Of a DNA stretch of 64,000 bases, positions 52,760-63,979 are shown piece after piece. The stretch spans positions 620,001 to 684,000 of the forward strand of contig NZ_VDND01000002.1 of the NCBI RefSeq assembly GCF_007665395.1. Direction: 5' to 3'. The notes below the pieces were generated by a model. That model saw only the letters and a list, made by a program, of their open reading frames with translations, ran no database searches and was not told the origin of the DNA. The translations under genes were made by a program, and so were the position numbers. Origin of the DNA: Pseudomonas oryzihabitans. Its GTDB lineage: Bacteria; Pseudomonadota; Gammaproteobacteria; Pseudomonadales; Pseudomonadaceae. Numbering within the stretch: position 1 is the first letter of the stretch; each line of letters opens with the position of its first letter.

Positions 52760-53020
52760 ATGAAACCTGGTATCCACCCCAACTACCGTCCCGTGCTGTT
52801 CCACGACACCACCTCGGACACCTACTTCTTGATTCGCTCCACTGCCGAAAGCGATCGGACCCAGGAATACGAAGGCGAGACCTACCCCTATATCAGTCTC
52901 GACGTATCCAGTGCCTCCCACCCCATCTACACCGGTGAGCAGCGTCAGATGAAGGTCGAGGGTCGTGTCTCGAGCTTCAACAAGAGATTCGCCGGTTTCC
53001 CGGGTGGCAACAGCAAGTAG
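52760..53020 (+). CDS. rpmE2: Ribosomal protein L31, type B (zinc-free)
   Basis: An 86-aa L31 paralogue. [24 protein letters not shown] and the C-terminal YTG and RFAGFP pattern mark the type B form; there is no cysteine anywhere, so it cannot bind the zinc held by L31A. Such forms replace L31A during zinc starvation. ATG 52760 follows GCAGGAGAC. The AT-rich site upstream could give Zur control. Confidence 0.95.
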   Translation: MKPGIHPNYRPVLFHDTTSDTYFLIRSTAESDRTQEYEGETYPYISLDVSSASHPIYTGEQRQMKVEGRVSSFNKRFAGFPGGNSK

Positions 53021-53032
53021 CGACCGCGGGGG

Positions 53033-53950
53033 TCAGCGTGCGCTGCTGACCCCTTCGAGCGTCGCGAACGAGGTGTCCTTCGCCGTCAGCAGGAAGTCCT
53101 GCATGAAGGGCGCCTCGAGCATGTCTTCGCGAATCGCCGCGTACAGCGTGGCATAGAGTCCCTTCTCTCCCAGTCGGCGCGCCGTGACATAGCCGCGCGA
53201 GCTGTATTCGTGGATCGCCCAGTTGGGCAGGCAGCAGACGCCACGCCCCGATGCCACCAGCTGCAACATCATCACCGTCATCTCCGCCGTGCGAATCGAC
53301 AGCGGCTCGACATCGGCTGGGTCGAGGAAACGGGTGAAGATATCCAGGCGATCGCGTTCCACCGGATAGGTGATCTGAGTCTCCTGGGCCAGGTCCTCGG
53401 GCACGATGAAGGGACGCTGTGCCAGGGGGTGCTGGTTGGCCACGGCCAGCAGCGCTTCATAGGTGAACAGCGGCACATAGGTGACCCCTGAGAGGTCCAC
53501 CGGATCGGCCGTCACCACCAGGTCGAGATCGCCGCGCGCCAGCGCCGGCAGGGGGGCGAAGGAGAAGCCGGAGGCCAGGTCCAGCTCCACTTCCGGCCAG
53601 GAGTCGCGAAATTGATCGATGGTCGGCATCAGCCACTGGAAACAGCTGTGGCATTCGATGGCCATGTGCAGCCGTCCCGCCGTTCCGCCCACCAAGCGCG
53701 CCAGGTCCCGTTCCGCACTGCGGAGATGGGGCAATACCGCATCCGCGGTCTGCAACAGGCGCAGGCCGGCGCTGGTGAAGCGAATGGGTTTGGTCTTGCG
53801 GATGAACAGCGGGGTACCCAGGCGCTCTTCCAGTTCCTTGAACTGATGGGAGAGGGCGGACTGGGTCAGGTGCAGGCGTTCCGCGGCTTCCACCAGGCTG
53901 GAGGATTCGCGTAGCGCGTGCAGGGTTTTCAGGTGGCGGAGTTCGAACAT
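53033..53950 (-). CDS. metR: LysR-type regulator MetR
   Basis: A 305-aa LysR-family activator of methionine biosynthesis genes responding to homocysteine. LKTLHALRESSSLVEAAERLHLTQSALSHQFKELE is split into the HTH (residues 6-40), and the effector domain has the MetR-type segment FQWLMPTIDQFRDSWPEVELDL. Start at ATG 53950 (MFELRHL). It stands alone; metE or metF is not adjacent. Confidence 0.88.
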   Translation of the reverse strand: MFELRHLKTLHALRESSSLVEAAERLHLTQSALSHQFKELEERLGTPLFIRKTKPIRFTSAGLRLLQTADAVLPHLRSAERDLARLVGGTAGRLHMAIECHSCFQWLMPTIDQFRDSWPEVELDLASGFSFAPLPALARGDLDLVVTADPVDLSGVTYVPLFTYEALLAVANQHPLAQRPFIVPEDLAQETQITYPVERDRLDIFTRFLDPADVEPLSIRTAEMTVMMLQLVASGRGVCCLPNWAIHEYSSRGYVTARRLGEKGLYATLYAAIREDMLEAPFMQDFLLTAKDTSFATLEGVSSAR

Positions 53951-54077
53951 GGCGGGGCACTGAGGACAAAGGCCCATCATGAAGGTATTTCATGATGCTG
54001 CCTATGCCCATGTCAGGCTGCCGACCCCACTAAGCCGTCGCCAGGGCCGCTCGCGGCAAGCCCTGGCGGCGCGTACC

Positions 54078-55607
54078 TCAGGCGGCGTCGCTGTCCTTGG
54101 CCGAGGGCGCACGCCCGGCCTGCGCCAGGAGCTGTTCCAGGGCGGCCCTTTCGGCCTCGCTGAACACCAGGCCCAGCTTGGTCCGGCGCCAGAGCACGTC
54201 GTCGGCGCTGGTCACCCATTCATGGCGTTGCAGGTACTCCACCTCGCGCAGGTGCAGGTCGGCACCAACTACCGGTCCCAACTCGTCCACCGAACGGGAG
54301 TCGCCCAGCAGCGTCCACACCCGGCTGCCATAGGTGGTGGCCCAGCGCTGCGCCAGGGCCGGGGTCAGGCCGCTGACCTTGTCCAGCAACTCGCGGGTGA
54401 GCGCTTGCGGCGTGGTCATCTGTTCCCCACCGGGGAGCGGCGCGGTGGCGGTCCAGCTGCCGCCGAGCTGGGGGAAGAAGGGCTGCAGTTGCGCCATCGC
54501 CGACTCGGCGAGCTTGCGATAGGTGGTCAGCTTGCCACCGAAGACCGACAGCAGCGGCGCGCCCTGCTCCTCGGCCAGCGACAGGGTGTAGTCGCGAGTA
54601 ATGGCCGAGGGGTTGTCCGATTCGTCGTCGCACAGCGGGCGCACGCCGGAGAAGCTGTGCAGCACGTCGTCCCGGCTGAGCTGCTTGCGGAAGTGGGCAT
54701 TGGCCACGCCCAGCACGTAGTCCATTTCCTGCTCGGTGATGGCTACCTTCGCCGGATCACCCTGGTACTCGCGATCCGTGGTGCCGACCATGGTGTACTG
54801 GCCGAGGTAGGGGATGGCGAAGACGATGCGGCGATCCTCGTTCTGCATGATGTAGGCCTGCTCGCCTTCGTACAGCTTGGGCACGATGACGTGGCTGCCC
54901 TGGATCAGGCGAATGCCGTAGGGCGACTTCTGCTGCAGGTCCTGGCGGATGAAGCTGGCGACCCAGGGGCCCGCGGCATTCACCAGCGCCTTGGCGCGGA
55001 TCTGCCGACGACCCTGCGGACCCTCGACCTCGACTTCCCAGTGGCCATCGACGCGGCGTGCGCTGACGCAACGGGTCCGGGTCAGGATGTCGGCGCCCTT
55101 GTCCCGCGCCTGCATGGCGTTCAGCACCACCAGGCGGGCATCGTCCACCCAGCAATCGGAATATTCGAAACCGCGCTTGATCTCGGCCTTCAGCGGGCCG
55201 TGGGCGTCGAACCTGAGACCACGGGAGCCCGGCAGCTTCTCGCGCTTGCCCAGGTGGTCATAGAGGAAGAGGCCGGCGCGGATCATCCAGGCCGGACGCA
55301 GGTGCGGACGGTGCGGCAATACGAAGCGCATCGGCTTGACGATATGGGGGGCCTTGGCCAGCAGCACCTCGCGCTCCGCCAGGGCCTCGCGCACCAGGCG
55401 GAACTCGTGGTGTTCCAGGTAGCGCAGGCCACCATGGATCAGCTTGCTGCTGGCGGAAGAAGTGTGGCTGGCCAGGTCGTCGCGTTCACAGAGAAACACC
55501 GACAGTCCACGACCCGCCGCGTCGGCCGCGATGCCGACGCCGTTGATGCCACCGCCTATGACGGCGAGATCGTAAGTCCGGGGAGTTGCAGTAGGTGCCT
55601 GGGCCAT
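54078..55607 (-). CDS. glpD: Glycerol-3-phosphate dehydrogenase (aerobic)
   Basis: A 509-aa FAD enzyme oxidising glycerol-3-phosphate to dihydroxyacetone phosphate at the inner membrane and passing electrons to ubiquinone. The FAD motif LAVIGGGINGVGIAADAAGRG is at ~14-34, followed by SSASSKLIHGGLRYLE, and the C-terminal domain is full length. Two CGAACAT half-sites just upstream (55624-55650) mark a GlpR operator. It is the last of the leftward glpF-K-R-D set. Confidence 0.96.
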   Translation of the reverse strand: MAQAPTATPRTYDLAVIGGGINGVGIAADAAGRGLSVFLCERDDLASHTSSASSKLIHGGLRYLEHHEFRLVREALAEREVLLAKAPHIVKPMRFVLPHRPHLRPAWMIRAGLFLYDHLGKREKLPGSRGLRFDAHGPLKAEIKRGFEYSDCWVDDARLVVLNAMQARDKGADILTRTRCVSARRVDGHWEVEVEGPQGRRQIRAKALVNAAGPWVASFIRQDLQQKSPYGIRLIQGSHVIVPKLYEGEQAYIMQNEDRRIVFAIPYLGQYTMVGTTDREYQGDPAKVAITEQEMDYVLGVANAHFRKQLSRDDVLHSFSGVRPLCDDESDNPSAITRDYTLSLAEEQGAPLLSVFGGKLTTYRKLAESAMAQLQPFFPQLGGSWTATAPLPGGEQMTTPQALTRELLDKVSGLTPALAQRWATTYGSRVWTLLGDSRSVDELGPVVGADLHLREVEYLQRHEWVTSADDVLWRRTKLGLVFSEAERAALEQLLAQAGRAPSAKDSDAA

Positions 55608-55623
55608 GATGCCTCCTGTGAAA

Positions 55624-55650
55624 CGAACATAATTATTCGGTTTCGAACAT
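55624..55650 (-). promoter_or_regulatory. GlpR operator at glpD
   Basis: ATTATTCGGTTTCGAACAT matches the GlpR operator pattern (TTCG-4-CGAA with flanking AT), with a second CGAACAT half-site at 55624-55630, 17 bp before the glpD start. Repression by GlpR would be relieved by glycerol-3-phosphate. Confidence 0.6.
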
Positions 55651-55702
55651 GATAGCCCAGCAAAATGACAGGTTCTAGCCAGGTCTAGGGCTTAGGACCG
55701 CT

Positions 55703-55724
55703 AAAACGAAAAAAAACGAATATA
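55703..55724 (-). promoter_or_regulatory. Second candidate GlpR site in glpR-glpD gap
   Basis: AAAACGAAAAAAAACGAATAT reads on the minus strand as ATTCG spaced from TTCG by an oligo-T run, resembling degenerate GlpR half-sites and lying in the glpD promoter region, 95 bp upstream of glpD. Confidence 0.35.
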
Positions 55725-55764
55725 GACAGAGGCGAGGCGACGAATGGTCGTCGCCGTTGGGCGA

Positions 55765-56529
55765 TCAGCGCGAGCGCGCCACTTCCACCTTGACCTGCCA
55801 TTCCTGCAGGCAGCGGGCGAAGGCGGGCGAGGGCTCCCGCTCGGTGAACAGCTGGTCGATCTGCTCGAGGCTGCCCAGGCGGATCATGGCGTTGCGGCCG
55901 AACTTGCTGGAGTCGGCGGCGAGGAATACCTGGCGGGCATTGTGGATGATCGCCTGGGAGACACAGACTTCCTGGTAATCGAAGTCCAGCAGGGTGCCGT
56001 CCTCGTCGATGCCGCTGATGCCGACCACCGCATAGTCGACCTTGAATTGCTTGATGAAGTCGGCCGTCGCCTGGCCGACCACGCCGCCGTCGCTGCGCAC
56101 CTTGCCGCTGGCGATGAGCACGTCGAAGTCGTCCTTGGCGCTGAGGATGTTGGCCACGTGCAGGTTGTTGGTGATGATCTTCAGGCTGCGATGCCCGAGC
56201 AGGGCATGGGCGATGGCTTCGGTGGTGGTGCCGATGTTGATGAACAGCGAGGCATGGTCGGGCACGGCGGCGGCCACGGCTTCGGCGATGAGGCGCTTTT
56301 CCTCGCGCATCTGCCCGGCCCTCATGCTGTATTCGGTGTTTTCCACGCTGGAGTCGTGGGCAGCGCCGCCGTGGTAACGACGCAGCAGGCCGGCTTCGGC
56401 GAGCTGGTTGATGTCGCGGCGGATCGTCTGCGGGGTCACGGAGAAATGCTGGGCCAGCTCTTCGATACTGACGTAGCCGCGCTCGCGGACCAGTTCGAGA
56501 ATCTGCTGTTGGCGAGGCGCCAGGCTCAT
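55765..56529 (-). CDS. glpR: Glycerol-3-phosphate regulon repressor
   Basis: A 254-aa DeoR-family repressor. The N-terminal [29 protein letters not shown] (20-45) and sugar-phosphate sensor segment [13 protein letters not shown] and [20 protein letters not shown] are typical. Start at ATG 56529; the longer frame to 56613 crosses the glpK terminator. It controls glpFK and glpD, whose upstream regions carry matching operators. Confidence 0.95.
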   Translation of the reverse strand: MSLAPRQQQILELVRERGYVSIEELAQHFSVTPQTIRRDINQLAEAGLLRRYHGGAAHDSSVENTEYSMRAGQMREEKRLIAEAVAAAVPDHASLFINIGTTTEAIAHALLGHRSLKIITNNLHVANILSAKDDFDVLIASGKVRSDGGVVGQATADFIKQFKVDYAVVGISGIDEDGTLLDFDYQEVCVSQAIIHNARQVFLAADSSKFGRNAMIRLGSLEQIDQLFTEREPSPAFARCLQEWQVKVEVARSR

Positions 56530-56613
56530 TACGGCTTCCTTGAGGTGATCGACTACATTCACAGAGGATGCCGCAGGTGATGGATGGTGGAAAGCGCTTG
56601 TCGCGCAAAGCAA

Positions 56614-56637
56614 GACCGGCGTCGAGCGACGCCGGTC
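56614..56637 (-). terminator. Terminator between glpK and glpR
   Basis: GACCGGCGTC (56614-56623) pairs with GACGCCGGTC (56628-56637) around GAGC, just downstream of glpK. On the minus strand it is followed by TTGCTTTG, a weak T-tract. Confidence 0.7.
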
Positions 56638-56646
56638 GTTTCGCCG

Positions 56647-58185
<1,539 letters not shown>

Positions 58186-59055
58186 TCAGGACGCTTTGGA
58201 TGCCGAGGTGACCTCGGCGCGAGCCGGTTCCTCGGCCTTGGCGGGCACGTCGCAAGCACCGGACAGGCCGGGCAGGTGGCGGCAGATCAGCGCCTTGTAG
58301 CCGGCGGCGCCCAGGCAGGCACCGACGATGGGGGCGACGATGGGCACCAGGAAGTAGGGGATGTCACGCCCACCGGTGAAGGCGATCTCGCCCCAGCCGG
58401 CGAAGAAGGTCATCAGCTTCGGCCCGAAATCCCGCGCCGGGTTCATGGCGAAGCCGGTCAGCGGGCCCATGGAGCCACCGATCACGGCGATCAGCAGGCC
58501 AATCAGCAGGGGCGCCAGCGGACCGCGGGGCAGGCCGTTGCCGTCGTCGGTGAGGGCCATGATCATGGCCAGCAGGATGGCTGTGATGACGGCTTCGACC
58601 AGGAAGGCCTGGCCGATGGACAGCGAAGGGTGGGGATAGGTGGAGAACACCCCGGCCAGCTCCAGGCTCGCCTGGCTGCCACGGACGATGTGGTGGGCTT
58701 GTTCGTAATCGAAAAACAGGCTGCTGTAGAGGCCGTAGACCAGGGCCGCACCGCAGAAGGCGCCGGCCACCTGGGCGACGATGTAGGCCGGGACCTTGCG
58801 TCGCTCGAAGCCACCGAACAGCCAGAGCGCGATGGTGACGGCCGGGCTCAGGTGCGCGCCGGAGACCCCGGCGGACAGGTAGACGGCCATGCTCACGCCG
58901 ACGCCCCAGATGATACTGATCTCCCAAAGGCCAAGCGTGGCGCCGCCGACCTTCGCCGCCGCCACGCAACCGGTACCGAAGAAGATGAGCAGGGCAGTGC
59001 CGAGGAACTCGGCGATACATTGACCGCGTAGGGTTGGAGCGAGAAGAGTACTCAT
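58186..59055 (-). CDS. glpF: Glycerol uptake facilitator with altered first NPA motif
   Basis: A 289-aa aquaglyceroporin. Six hydrophobic helices and two pore half-helices are present. The second pore motif is regular (MNPARDFGPK with the aquaglyceroporin Asp), but the first reads SGAHLSPAVTIAL, with Ser70 replacing the nearly invariant Asn (codon AGC at 58846-58848). Start chosen at ATG 59055. It precedes glpK; a GlpR operator lies 45-64 bp upstream. Function is likely kept, but the Asn capping one half-helix is missing. Confidence 0.93.
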   Translation of the reverse strand: MSTLLAPTLRGQCIAEFLGTALLIFFGTGCVAAAKVGGATLGLWEISIIWGVGVSMAVYLSAGVSGAHLSPAVTIALWLFGGFERRKVPAYIVAQVAGAFCGAALVYGLYSSLFFDYEQAHHIVRGSQASLELAGVFSTYPHPSLSIGQAFLVEAVITAILLAMIMALTDDGNGLPRGPLAPLLIGLLIAVIGGSMGPLTGFAMNPARDFGPKLMTFFAGWGEIAFTGGRDIPYFLVPIVAPIVGACLGAAGYKALICRHLPGLSGACDVPAKAEEPARAEVTSASKAS

Positions 59056-59099
59056 GGGGAGCCTCGTGGTTGTTGTATTTATAGGTGGCCGGTGAGCCA

Positions 59100-59119
59100 T
59101 TTGTTCGCAACCGAAAATC
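59100..59119 (-). promoter_or_regulatory. GlpR operator at glpF
   Basis: TTTGTTCGCAACCGAAAATC fits TTCG-4-CGAA with AT-rich flanks, the GlpR operator pattern, and a further AATTTC/GAAA pair follows at 59121-59137. It lies in the promoter region of glpFK. Confidence 0.6.
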
Positions 59120-59347
59120 TAATTTCAAATATGAAAACTGTCAAAGCTCCTGAGCGCAAAAACAGTGACGACGTTCCACAATTCATTGCCGATGCGACGG
59201 CGCCTGCTATTTTGGTCAGAAGGGCCCAGGCGACAACCTGCCCGTTATCAGGTCTGACCTTGTAAGCGTCGTTGCCGGGACGGTGAGAGCCGGGTACCGC
59301 AAGGGCGCGAGGCTTGCTGTTTATTCTCTTCTGCCCAGGTAGCGCGC

Positions 59348-60130
59348 ATGCCCCTAGCATTTCACCAGGTCGACGCCTTCACCGATCAGTTCTTTCGCGG
59401 CAATCCCGCCGCCGTGTACCGCTTGGAGAGCTGGCCCGCCGACGAGCTGCTGCAGCGCATCGCCACCGAACACAATCTGTCTGAAACCGCCTTCGTGGTG
59501 CGGGAGGCCGAGACCTGGCGGATCCGCTGGTTCACCCCCAGGGTAGAGGTGCCCCTCTGCGGCCATGCCACCCTGGCGGCGGCCCATGTGCTCTTCGAGG
59601 TCTATGGCGAGGCCGGGGACCGCCTGGAGTTCATCAGCCAGGCCGGTGTGTTGCGGGTGTTCCGCGAGCCGGGCGGGCTGCTGGCCCTTGATTTCCCGGC
59701 GCTGGTGCCTTCCGAACTGGGGGTGACGCCCGAGCTGGAGCGGGCGCTGCGGATGTCGCCGGTGGATGCGCTGGCGGCGGACAAGTTGCTGGTGCTGCTC
59801 GAATCGGAGCAGGCGGTGCGCGAGTGCAAGCCGGACCTGGCAGCCATCGCCCGGCTGCCCTGGCAGGGGGTGATCGTCACCGCACGCGGCCAGGACGTCG
59901 ACTTCGTCTCCCGCTTCTTCGCGCCGGGCGTGGGGGTCGATGAAGATCCCGTGACCGGCTCGGCCCATTGCAGCCTGATTCCCTACTGGTCGCGGCGACT
60001 GGCCAAGCGGATGCTCACCGCCCAGCAGCTCTCGGCGCGCGGTGGCCAGCTGTGGTGTCGACTGGAGGGGGATCGCGTCAGCATCGCCGGGCGCGCCGTG
60101 ACGGTGTTCAGCGGCAGCCTGTTGCTCTGA
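59348..60130 (+). CDS. PhzF-family isomerase-like protein
   Basis: A 260-aa protein of the PhzF/DapF-like fold. VDAFTDQFFRGNPAAVYRLE and NLSETAFV (active-site Glu about residue 46) and the C-terminal GVDEDPVTGSAHC are family signatures. No phenazine genes are nearby, so the substrate is not trans-2,3-dihydro-3-hydroxyanthranilate; most genomic members are uncharacterised. Convergent with argF. Confidence 0.85.
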   Translation: MPLAFHQVDAFTDQFFRGNPAAVYRLESWPADELLQRIATEHNLSETAFVVREAETWRIRWFTPRVEVPLCGHATLAAAHVLFEVYGEAGDRLEFISQAGVLRVFREPGGLLALDFPALVPSELGVTPELERALRMSPVDALAADKLLVLLESEQAVRECKPDLAAIARLPWQGVIVTARGQDVDFVSRFFAPGVGVDEDPVTGSAHCSLIPYWSRRLAKRMLTAQQLSARGGQLWCRLEGDRVSIAGRAVTVFSGSLLL

Positions 60131-60175
60131 GTATGGGGTGGGCGCGGGCGCCGGAGCCGCCCGCGCGCGGGGAGA

Positions 60176-61093
<918 letters not shown>

Positions 61094-61204
61094 TTCGTTA
61101 CCCTAGCGTCCCGTCCCGGTAACGGCCGCCCGTGGCGGGCGTGGCGAACCTGAGAGCATGCCGTTTCACACGGCGGAAAGACCAAAGGCGAAATGGTATA
61201 AGTT

Positions 61205-61230
61205 CATGTCGCATTTTACCACCATCGCAG
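61205..61230 (-). promoter_or_regulatory. Candidate ArgR site upstream of argF
   Basis: TGTCGC at 61207-61212 followed eight bases later by AC resembles the Pseudomonas ArgR half-site (TGTCGC-8-AA), and the region is part of an imperfect palindrome GGTATAAG...TTTTACC. It lies ~115 bp upstream of argF, where ArgR repression is known in P. aeruginosa. Confidence 0.4.
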
Positions 61231-61308
61231 GGGGCTCCCTTCATTCGGGGCAGCCGCTGCGACAGCGGGTGGGATACCGGGCAGCTCGCCGAGCCGCCCG
61301 GCTCGGTC

Positions 61309-61713
61309 TTACAGCAGGTCGGCGGGAACGTTGCCGCCGTTGGCGGCCAGCTTCTGCAGGACGGCCTTGTGCAGCCACATGTTCATCTGGGCGGAGTCAC
61401 CCAGCTTGTCGGCCGGGCAGTTCAGTTCCTTGGCCAGCTCCTGGCGGGCGCTCAGGCTGCTGTCCAGGTCGAGCAGCTTGAGCAGATCGACGATCGAGGT
61501 CTTCCAGTTCAGCTGTTCGCCCTTCTGCGCGGCCAGGGCATCGAGCTTGGCGGCGACGTCCACCTGGCTGATGGGCGCGGCCCCGGGCGTAGTGGCGGTG
61601 CTGCCCGCGGGAGCGGCGGTCTCGGTCGCGCCGCTGGTGGGGGCGGCGGCCGGGGTATCCGCGTGGGCTTCGCCGATGCCGAGCTTGGAAAGAATCGTGT
61701 TGAACAGGCTCAT
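61309..61713 (-). CDS. DUF3597 family protein
   Basis: A 134-aa protein. The N-terminal MSLFNTILSKLGIGEA is followed by a Thr/Ala/Pro linker (~18-50) and a compact helical C-terminal domain (VAAKLDALAAQKGEQLNW, SIVDLLKLLDLDSSLSARQELA), the DUF3597 signature. ATG 61713 with CCAGGAGAA upstream. A perfect 8-bp hairpin (61289-61306) follows the stop. Function unknown. Confidence 0.85.
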   Translation of the reverse strand: MSLFNTILSKLGIGEAHADTPAAAPTSGATETAAPAGSTATTPGAAPISQVDVAAKLDALAAQKGEQLNWKTSIVDLLKLLDLDSSLSARQELAKELNCPADKLGDSAQMNMWLHKAVLQKLAANGGNVPADLL

Positions 61714-61956
61714 GGAATTCTCCTGGGTCTTGGAACAGGCGCACCGAGCGGCGCCTACCCTTAACCTGACCACCACCGCCCCGCCAAAGTTTGCTCGGCG
61801 TGGTGCGGGATCGCAGGTACCCCGGCGAACGGCACTGTCGGAGCGTGGTCGATTGGCAGGTCGAGCCGCGCCCGTTCCGGGCTGGACGTCGCGGAAATCC
61901 CGGCGTTCCACCGGCCTTTCCGTTACAATCGTCCCACCGTATTAGCGAGGTGCATC

Positions 61957-62283
61957 GTGGACATCATCGATACCATCAAAGACCAGATTGCCAACAATCC
62001 CGTGCTGCTCTACATGAAGGGTTCGCCGAACGCGCCTCAGTGTGGCTTCTCGTCCCGCGCCGCCCAGGTGCTGATGGCCTGCGGCGAAAAGTTCGCCTAC
62101 GTCGACATCCTGCAGAATCCTGAAATCCGCGCCAACCTGCCGAAGTACGCCAACTGGCCGACCTTCCCCCAGCTGTGGGTCGGTGGCGAGCTGGTCGGCG
62201 GCAGCGATATCCTGGCCGAGCTGTACGAGAAGGGCGAATTGCAGACCCTGATCAAGCAAGCCGTGGAAACCAAGGACGCCTAA
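61957..62283 (+). CDS. grxD: Monothiol glutaredoxin
   Basis: A 108-aa CGFS-type glutaredoxin (PQCGFSSRA near residues 28-36) with the glutathione-binding TFPQLWVGGELVGG segment. It carries and transfers [2Fe-2S] clusters, often with BolA. Start is GTG 61957. It neighbours bfr and bfd, grouping iron-handling genes, and is convergent with bfr across a strong terminator. Confidence 0.95.
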   Translation: MDIIDTIKDQIANNPVLLYMKGSPNAPQCGFSSRAAQVLMACGEKFAYVDILQNPEIRANLPKYANWPTFPQLWVGGELVGGSDILAELYEKGELQTLIKQAVETKDA

Positions 62284-62291
62284 GTCCTTGG

Positions 62292-62332
62292 CCCATAAAA
62301 AAAGCCCGCACGCTGCGGGCTTTTTTTATGGG
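62292..62332. terminator. Strong bidirectional terminator grxD / bfr
   Basis: AAAAAAAGCCCGCA (to 62310) pairs with TGCGGGCTTTTTTT around CGC, extended outward by CCCAT/ATGGG. The A and T tracts make it functional in both directions between convergent grxD and bfr. Confidence 0.95.
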
Positions 62333-62343
62333 CGTCTGCCGGA

Positions 62344-62823
62344 TTAATCGTCGTCGTCGTGCATCTGCGACTGGATGTAGTTCTCGATCCCGACGCTGGC
62401 GATCAGGGTGAGCTGGGTTTCCAGCCAATCGATGTGCTCTTCCTCGGATTCGAGGATGTCCTTGAGCATGTCGCGGCTCACGTAGTCCCGCACGGTCTCG
62501 CAATAGGTGATGGCCTCACGCAGGTCGGCGACGGCGCCGATCTCCAGGCGCAGGTCGCACTGGATCATCTCCTGGGTGTTCTCGCCTATCATCAGCTTGC
62601 CCAGGTCCTGCAGGTTGGGCAGGCCTTCCAGGAACAGGATCCGCTCGATCAGGCGATCGGCATGCTTCATCTCGTCGATGGATTCCTTGTACTCGTGGTG
62701 ACCGAGCTTGCGGATACCCCAGTCGTTGTACATCCGCGAGTGCAGGAAATACTGGTTGATGGCCACCAGTTCATTGCCGAGGATCTTGTTCAAATGCTGG
62801 ATGACGGTGATATCGCCTTTCAT
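62344..62823 (-). CDS. bfr: Bacterioferritin
   Basis: A 159-aa 24-mer ferritin subunit that stores iron and binds heme between subunits. Heme ligand Met52 and ferroxidase residues Glu18, Glu51 and His54 are in place (IDEMKHAD), and Glu/His of EEEHIDW complete the site, so this is the BfrB-like type. ATG 62823. bfd lies 190 bp upstream on the same strand, separated by a terminator. Confidence 0.96.
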   Translation of the reverse strand: MKGDITVIQHLNKILGNELVAINQYFLHSRMYNDWGIRKLGHHEYKESIDEMKHADRLIERILFLEGLPNLQDLGKLMIGENTQEMIQCDLRLEIGAVADLREAITYCETVRDYVSRDMLKDILESEEEHIDWLETQLTLIASVGIENYIQSQMHDDDD

Positions 62824-62974
62824 GGCCGGACCTGCGAAGGGGGTGGGATTGCCGGCAGTCTGAGCGTCGAAAAGGCCTTTGTCAAAAGCTTAAGTTGTTG
62901 AAAAATCGACGAAAATCGAACGGTAATCGAAAGCTTTTCCATCCTTTCCGTAAGCGTTTGATTAGACAATAAAA

Positions 62975-62997
62975 AAGCCGGACCCAGGGTCCGGCTT
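62975..62997 (-). terminator. Terminator between bfd and bfr
   Basis: AAGCCGGACC (62975-62984) pairs with GGTCCGGCTT (62988-62997), with an A run at 62971-62976 that is a T-tract on the minus strand. It separates the bfd transcript from bfr. Confidence 0.85.
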
Positions 62998-63015
62998 ATT
63001 TTGCAGAATTTTCGG

Positions 63016-63231
63016 CTAGGCGCGGGGCATGTCCAGGGCGTAGGCGAGTTGCTGGGCGCCGTGGAGTTCGCCGAGGGTTTCCTTGACCACCTGCTTGGCC
63101 AGGCAGGCGCACTTGCCGCACTGGGTGGCGCAACCGGTGCTCTCCCGCACTTCCCGATAACTGCAGCAGCCGTCATAGATGGCTTCACGGATCTGCTTGT
63201 CGGTCACGCCACGGCAAAGACACACGTACAT
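63016..63231 (-). CDS. bfd: Bacterioferritin-associated ferredoxin
   Basis: A 71-aa [2Fe-2S] protein that reduces BfrB to release iron. The cluster ligands Cys4, Cys6, Cys38 and Cys41 (CLC and CGKC) match the P. aeruginosa protein. ATG 63231 lies ~40 bp downstream of a near-consensus Fur box, so expression would rise in iron starvation when mobilisation is needed. Confidence 0.96.
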   Translation of the reverse strand: MYVCLCRGVTDKQIREAIYDGCCSYREVRESTGCATQCGKCACLAKQVVKETLGELHGAQQLAYALDMPRA

Positions 63232-63270
63232 GGATCGCCTGCTGTATGAGTGGAGGTGCCGCCAAAGCTA

Positions 63271-63292
63271 ATGACAATGAGAATGATTGTCA
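63271..63292 (-). promoter_or_regulatory. Fur box upstream of bfd
   Basis: ATGACAATGAGAATGATTG followed by TCA closely matches the GATAATGATAATCATTATC consensus and is palindromic (TGACAAT/ATTGTCA ends). It would repress bfd in iron-replete cells. Confidence 0.85.
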
Positions 63293-63349
63293 AAGTTGAA
63301 AGCGGCAAAATCTCATCAAAGGCGTCTTGTACGACGAACGGTCGTCTGC

Positions 63350-63979
63350 TCAGTCCAGGTCGACCCAGCCGCCCATTTCCCGCCAGCGATTGACGATGCC
63401 GCAGAACAGCTCGGCGGTCTTCTCGGTGTCGTAGCGGGCCGAGTGGGCTTCGCGATTGTCGAACTCGATCCCGGCCGCCTGGCAGGCCTTGGCCAGCACT
63501 GTCTGGCCGTAGGCCAGGCCGGCGAGGGTGGCGGTGTCGAAGCTGGAGAAGGGGTGGAAGGGATTGCGCTTCAGGCCGCAGCGCAGCACCGCGGCGTTGA
63601 GGAAGCCCAGGTCGAAGCTGCTGTTGTGGCCGACCAGGATGGCTCTCTTGCAGCCGCTGGCCTTGAGTGACTTGCGCACGCCCTTGAAGATCTCGCCGAG
63701 TGCATGCTCCTCGCCCACCGCCATGCGCAGCGGGTGGTCGAGCTTGATCCCGGTGAATTCCAGCGCCGCCGGCTCGATGTTGGCACCGGCGAAGGGTTCG
63801 ACGCGGAAGAAGTAGGTGTGGTCCGGATAGAGCACTCCCTCATCGTCCATGGCCACCGTGGTGGCGGCGATTTCCAGCAGGGCGTCGGTGGCGGCGTTGA
63901 AGCCACCGGTCTCGACGTCCACCACCACCGGCAGGTAGCCGCGGAAGCGCCGCGCCATGGGGATGCGCGAGTCGGACAT
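63350..63979 (-). CDS. rnt: Ribonuclease T
   Basis: A 209-aa DEDDh exonuclease that trims 3' ends of tRNA, 5S and 23S r[12 protein letters not shown] gives the first Asp/Glu, HNSSFDLGF the second Asp and [11 protein letters not shown] the catalytic His and last Asp. Start at ATG 63979. Only 21 bp remain upstream in the window; they are open in frame and are probably the 3' end of the preceding gene. Confidence 0.95.
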   Translation of the reverse strand: MSDSRIPMARRFRGYLPVVVDVETGGFNAATDALLEIAATTVAMDDEGVLYPDHTYFFRVEPFAGANIEPAALEFTGIKLDHPLRMAVGEEHALGEIFKGVRKSLKASGCKRAILVGHNSSFDLGFLNAAVLRCGLKRNPFHPFSSFDTATLAGLAYGQTVLAKACQAAGIEFDNREAHSARYDTEKTAELFCGIVNRWREMGGWVDLD

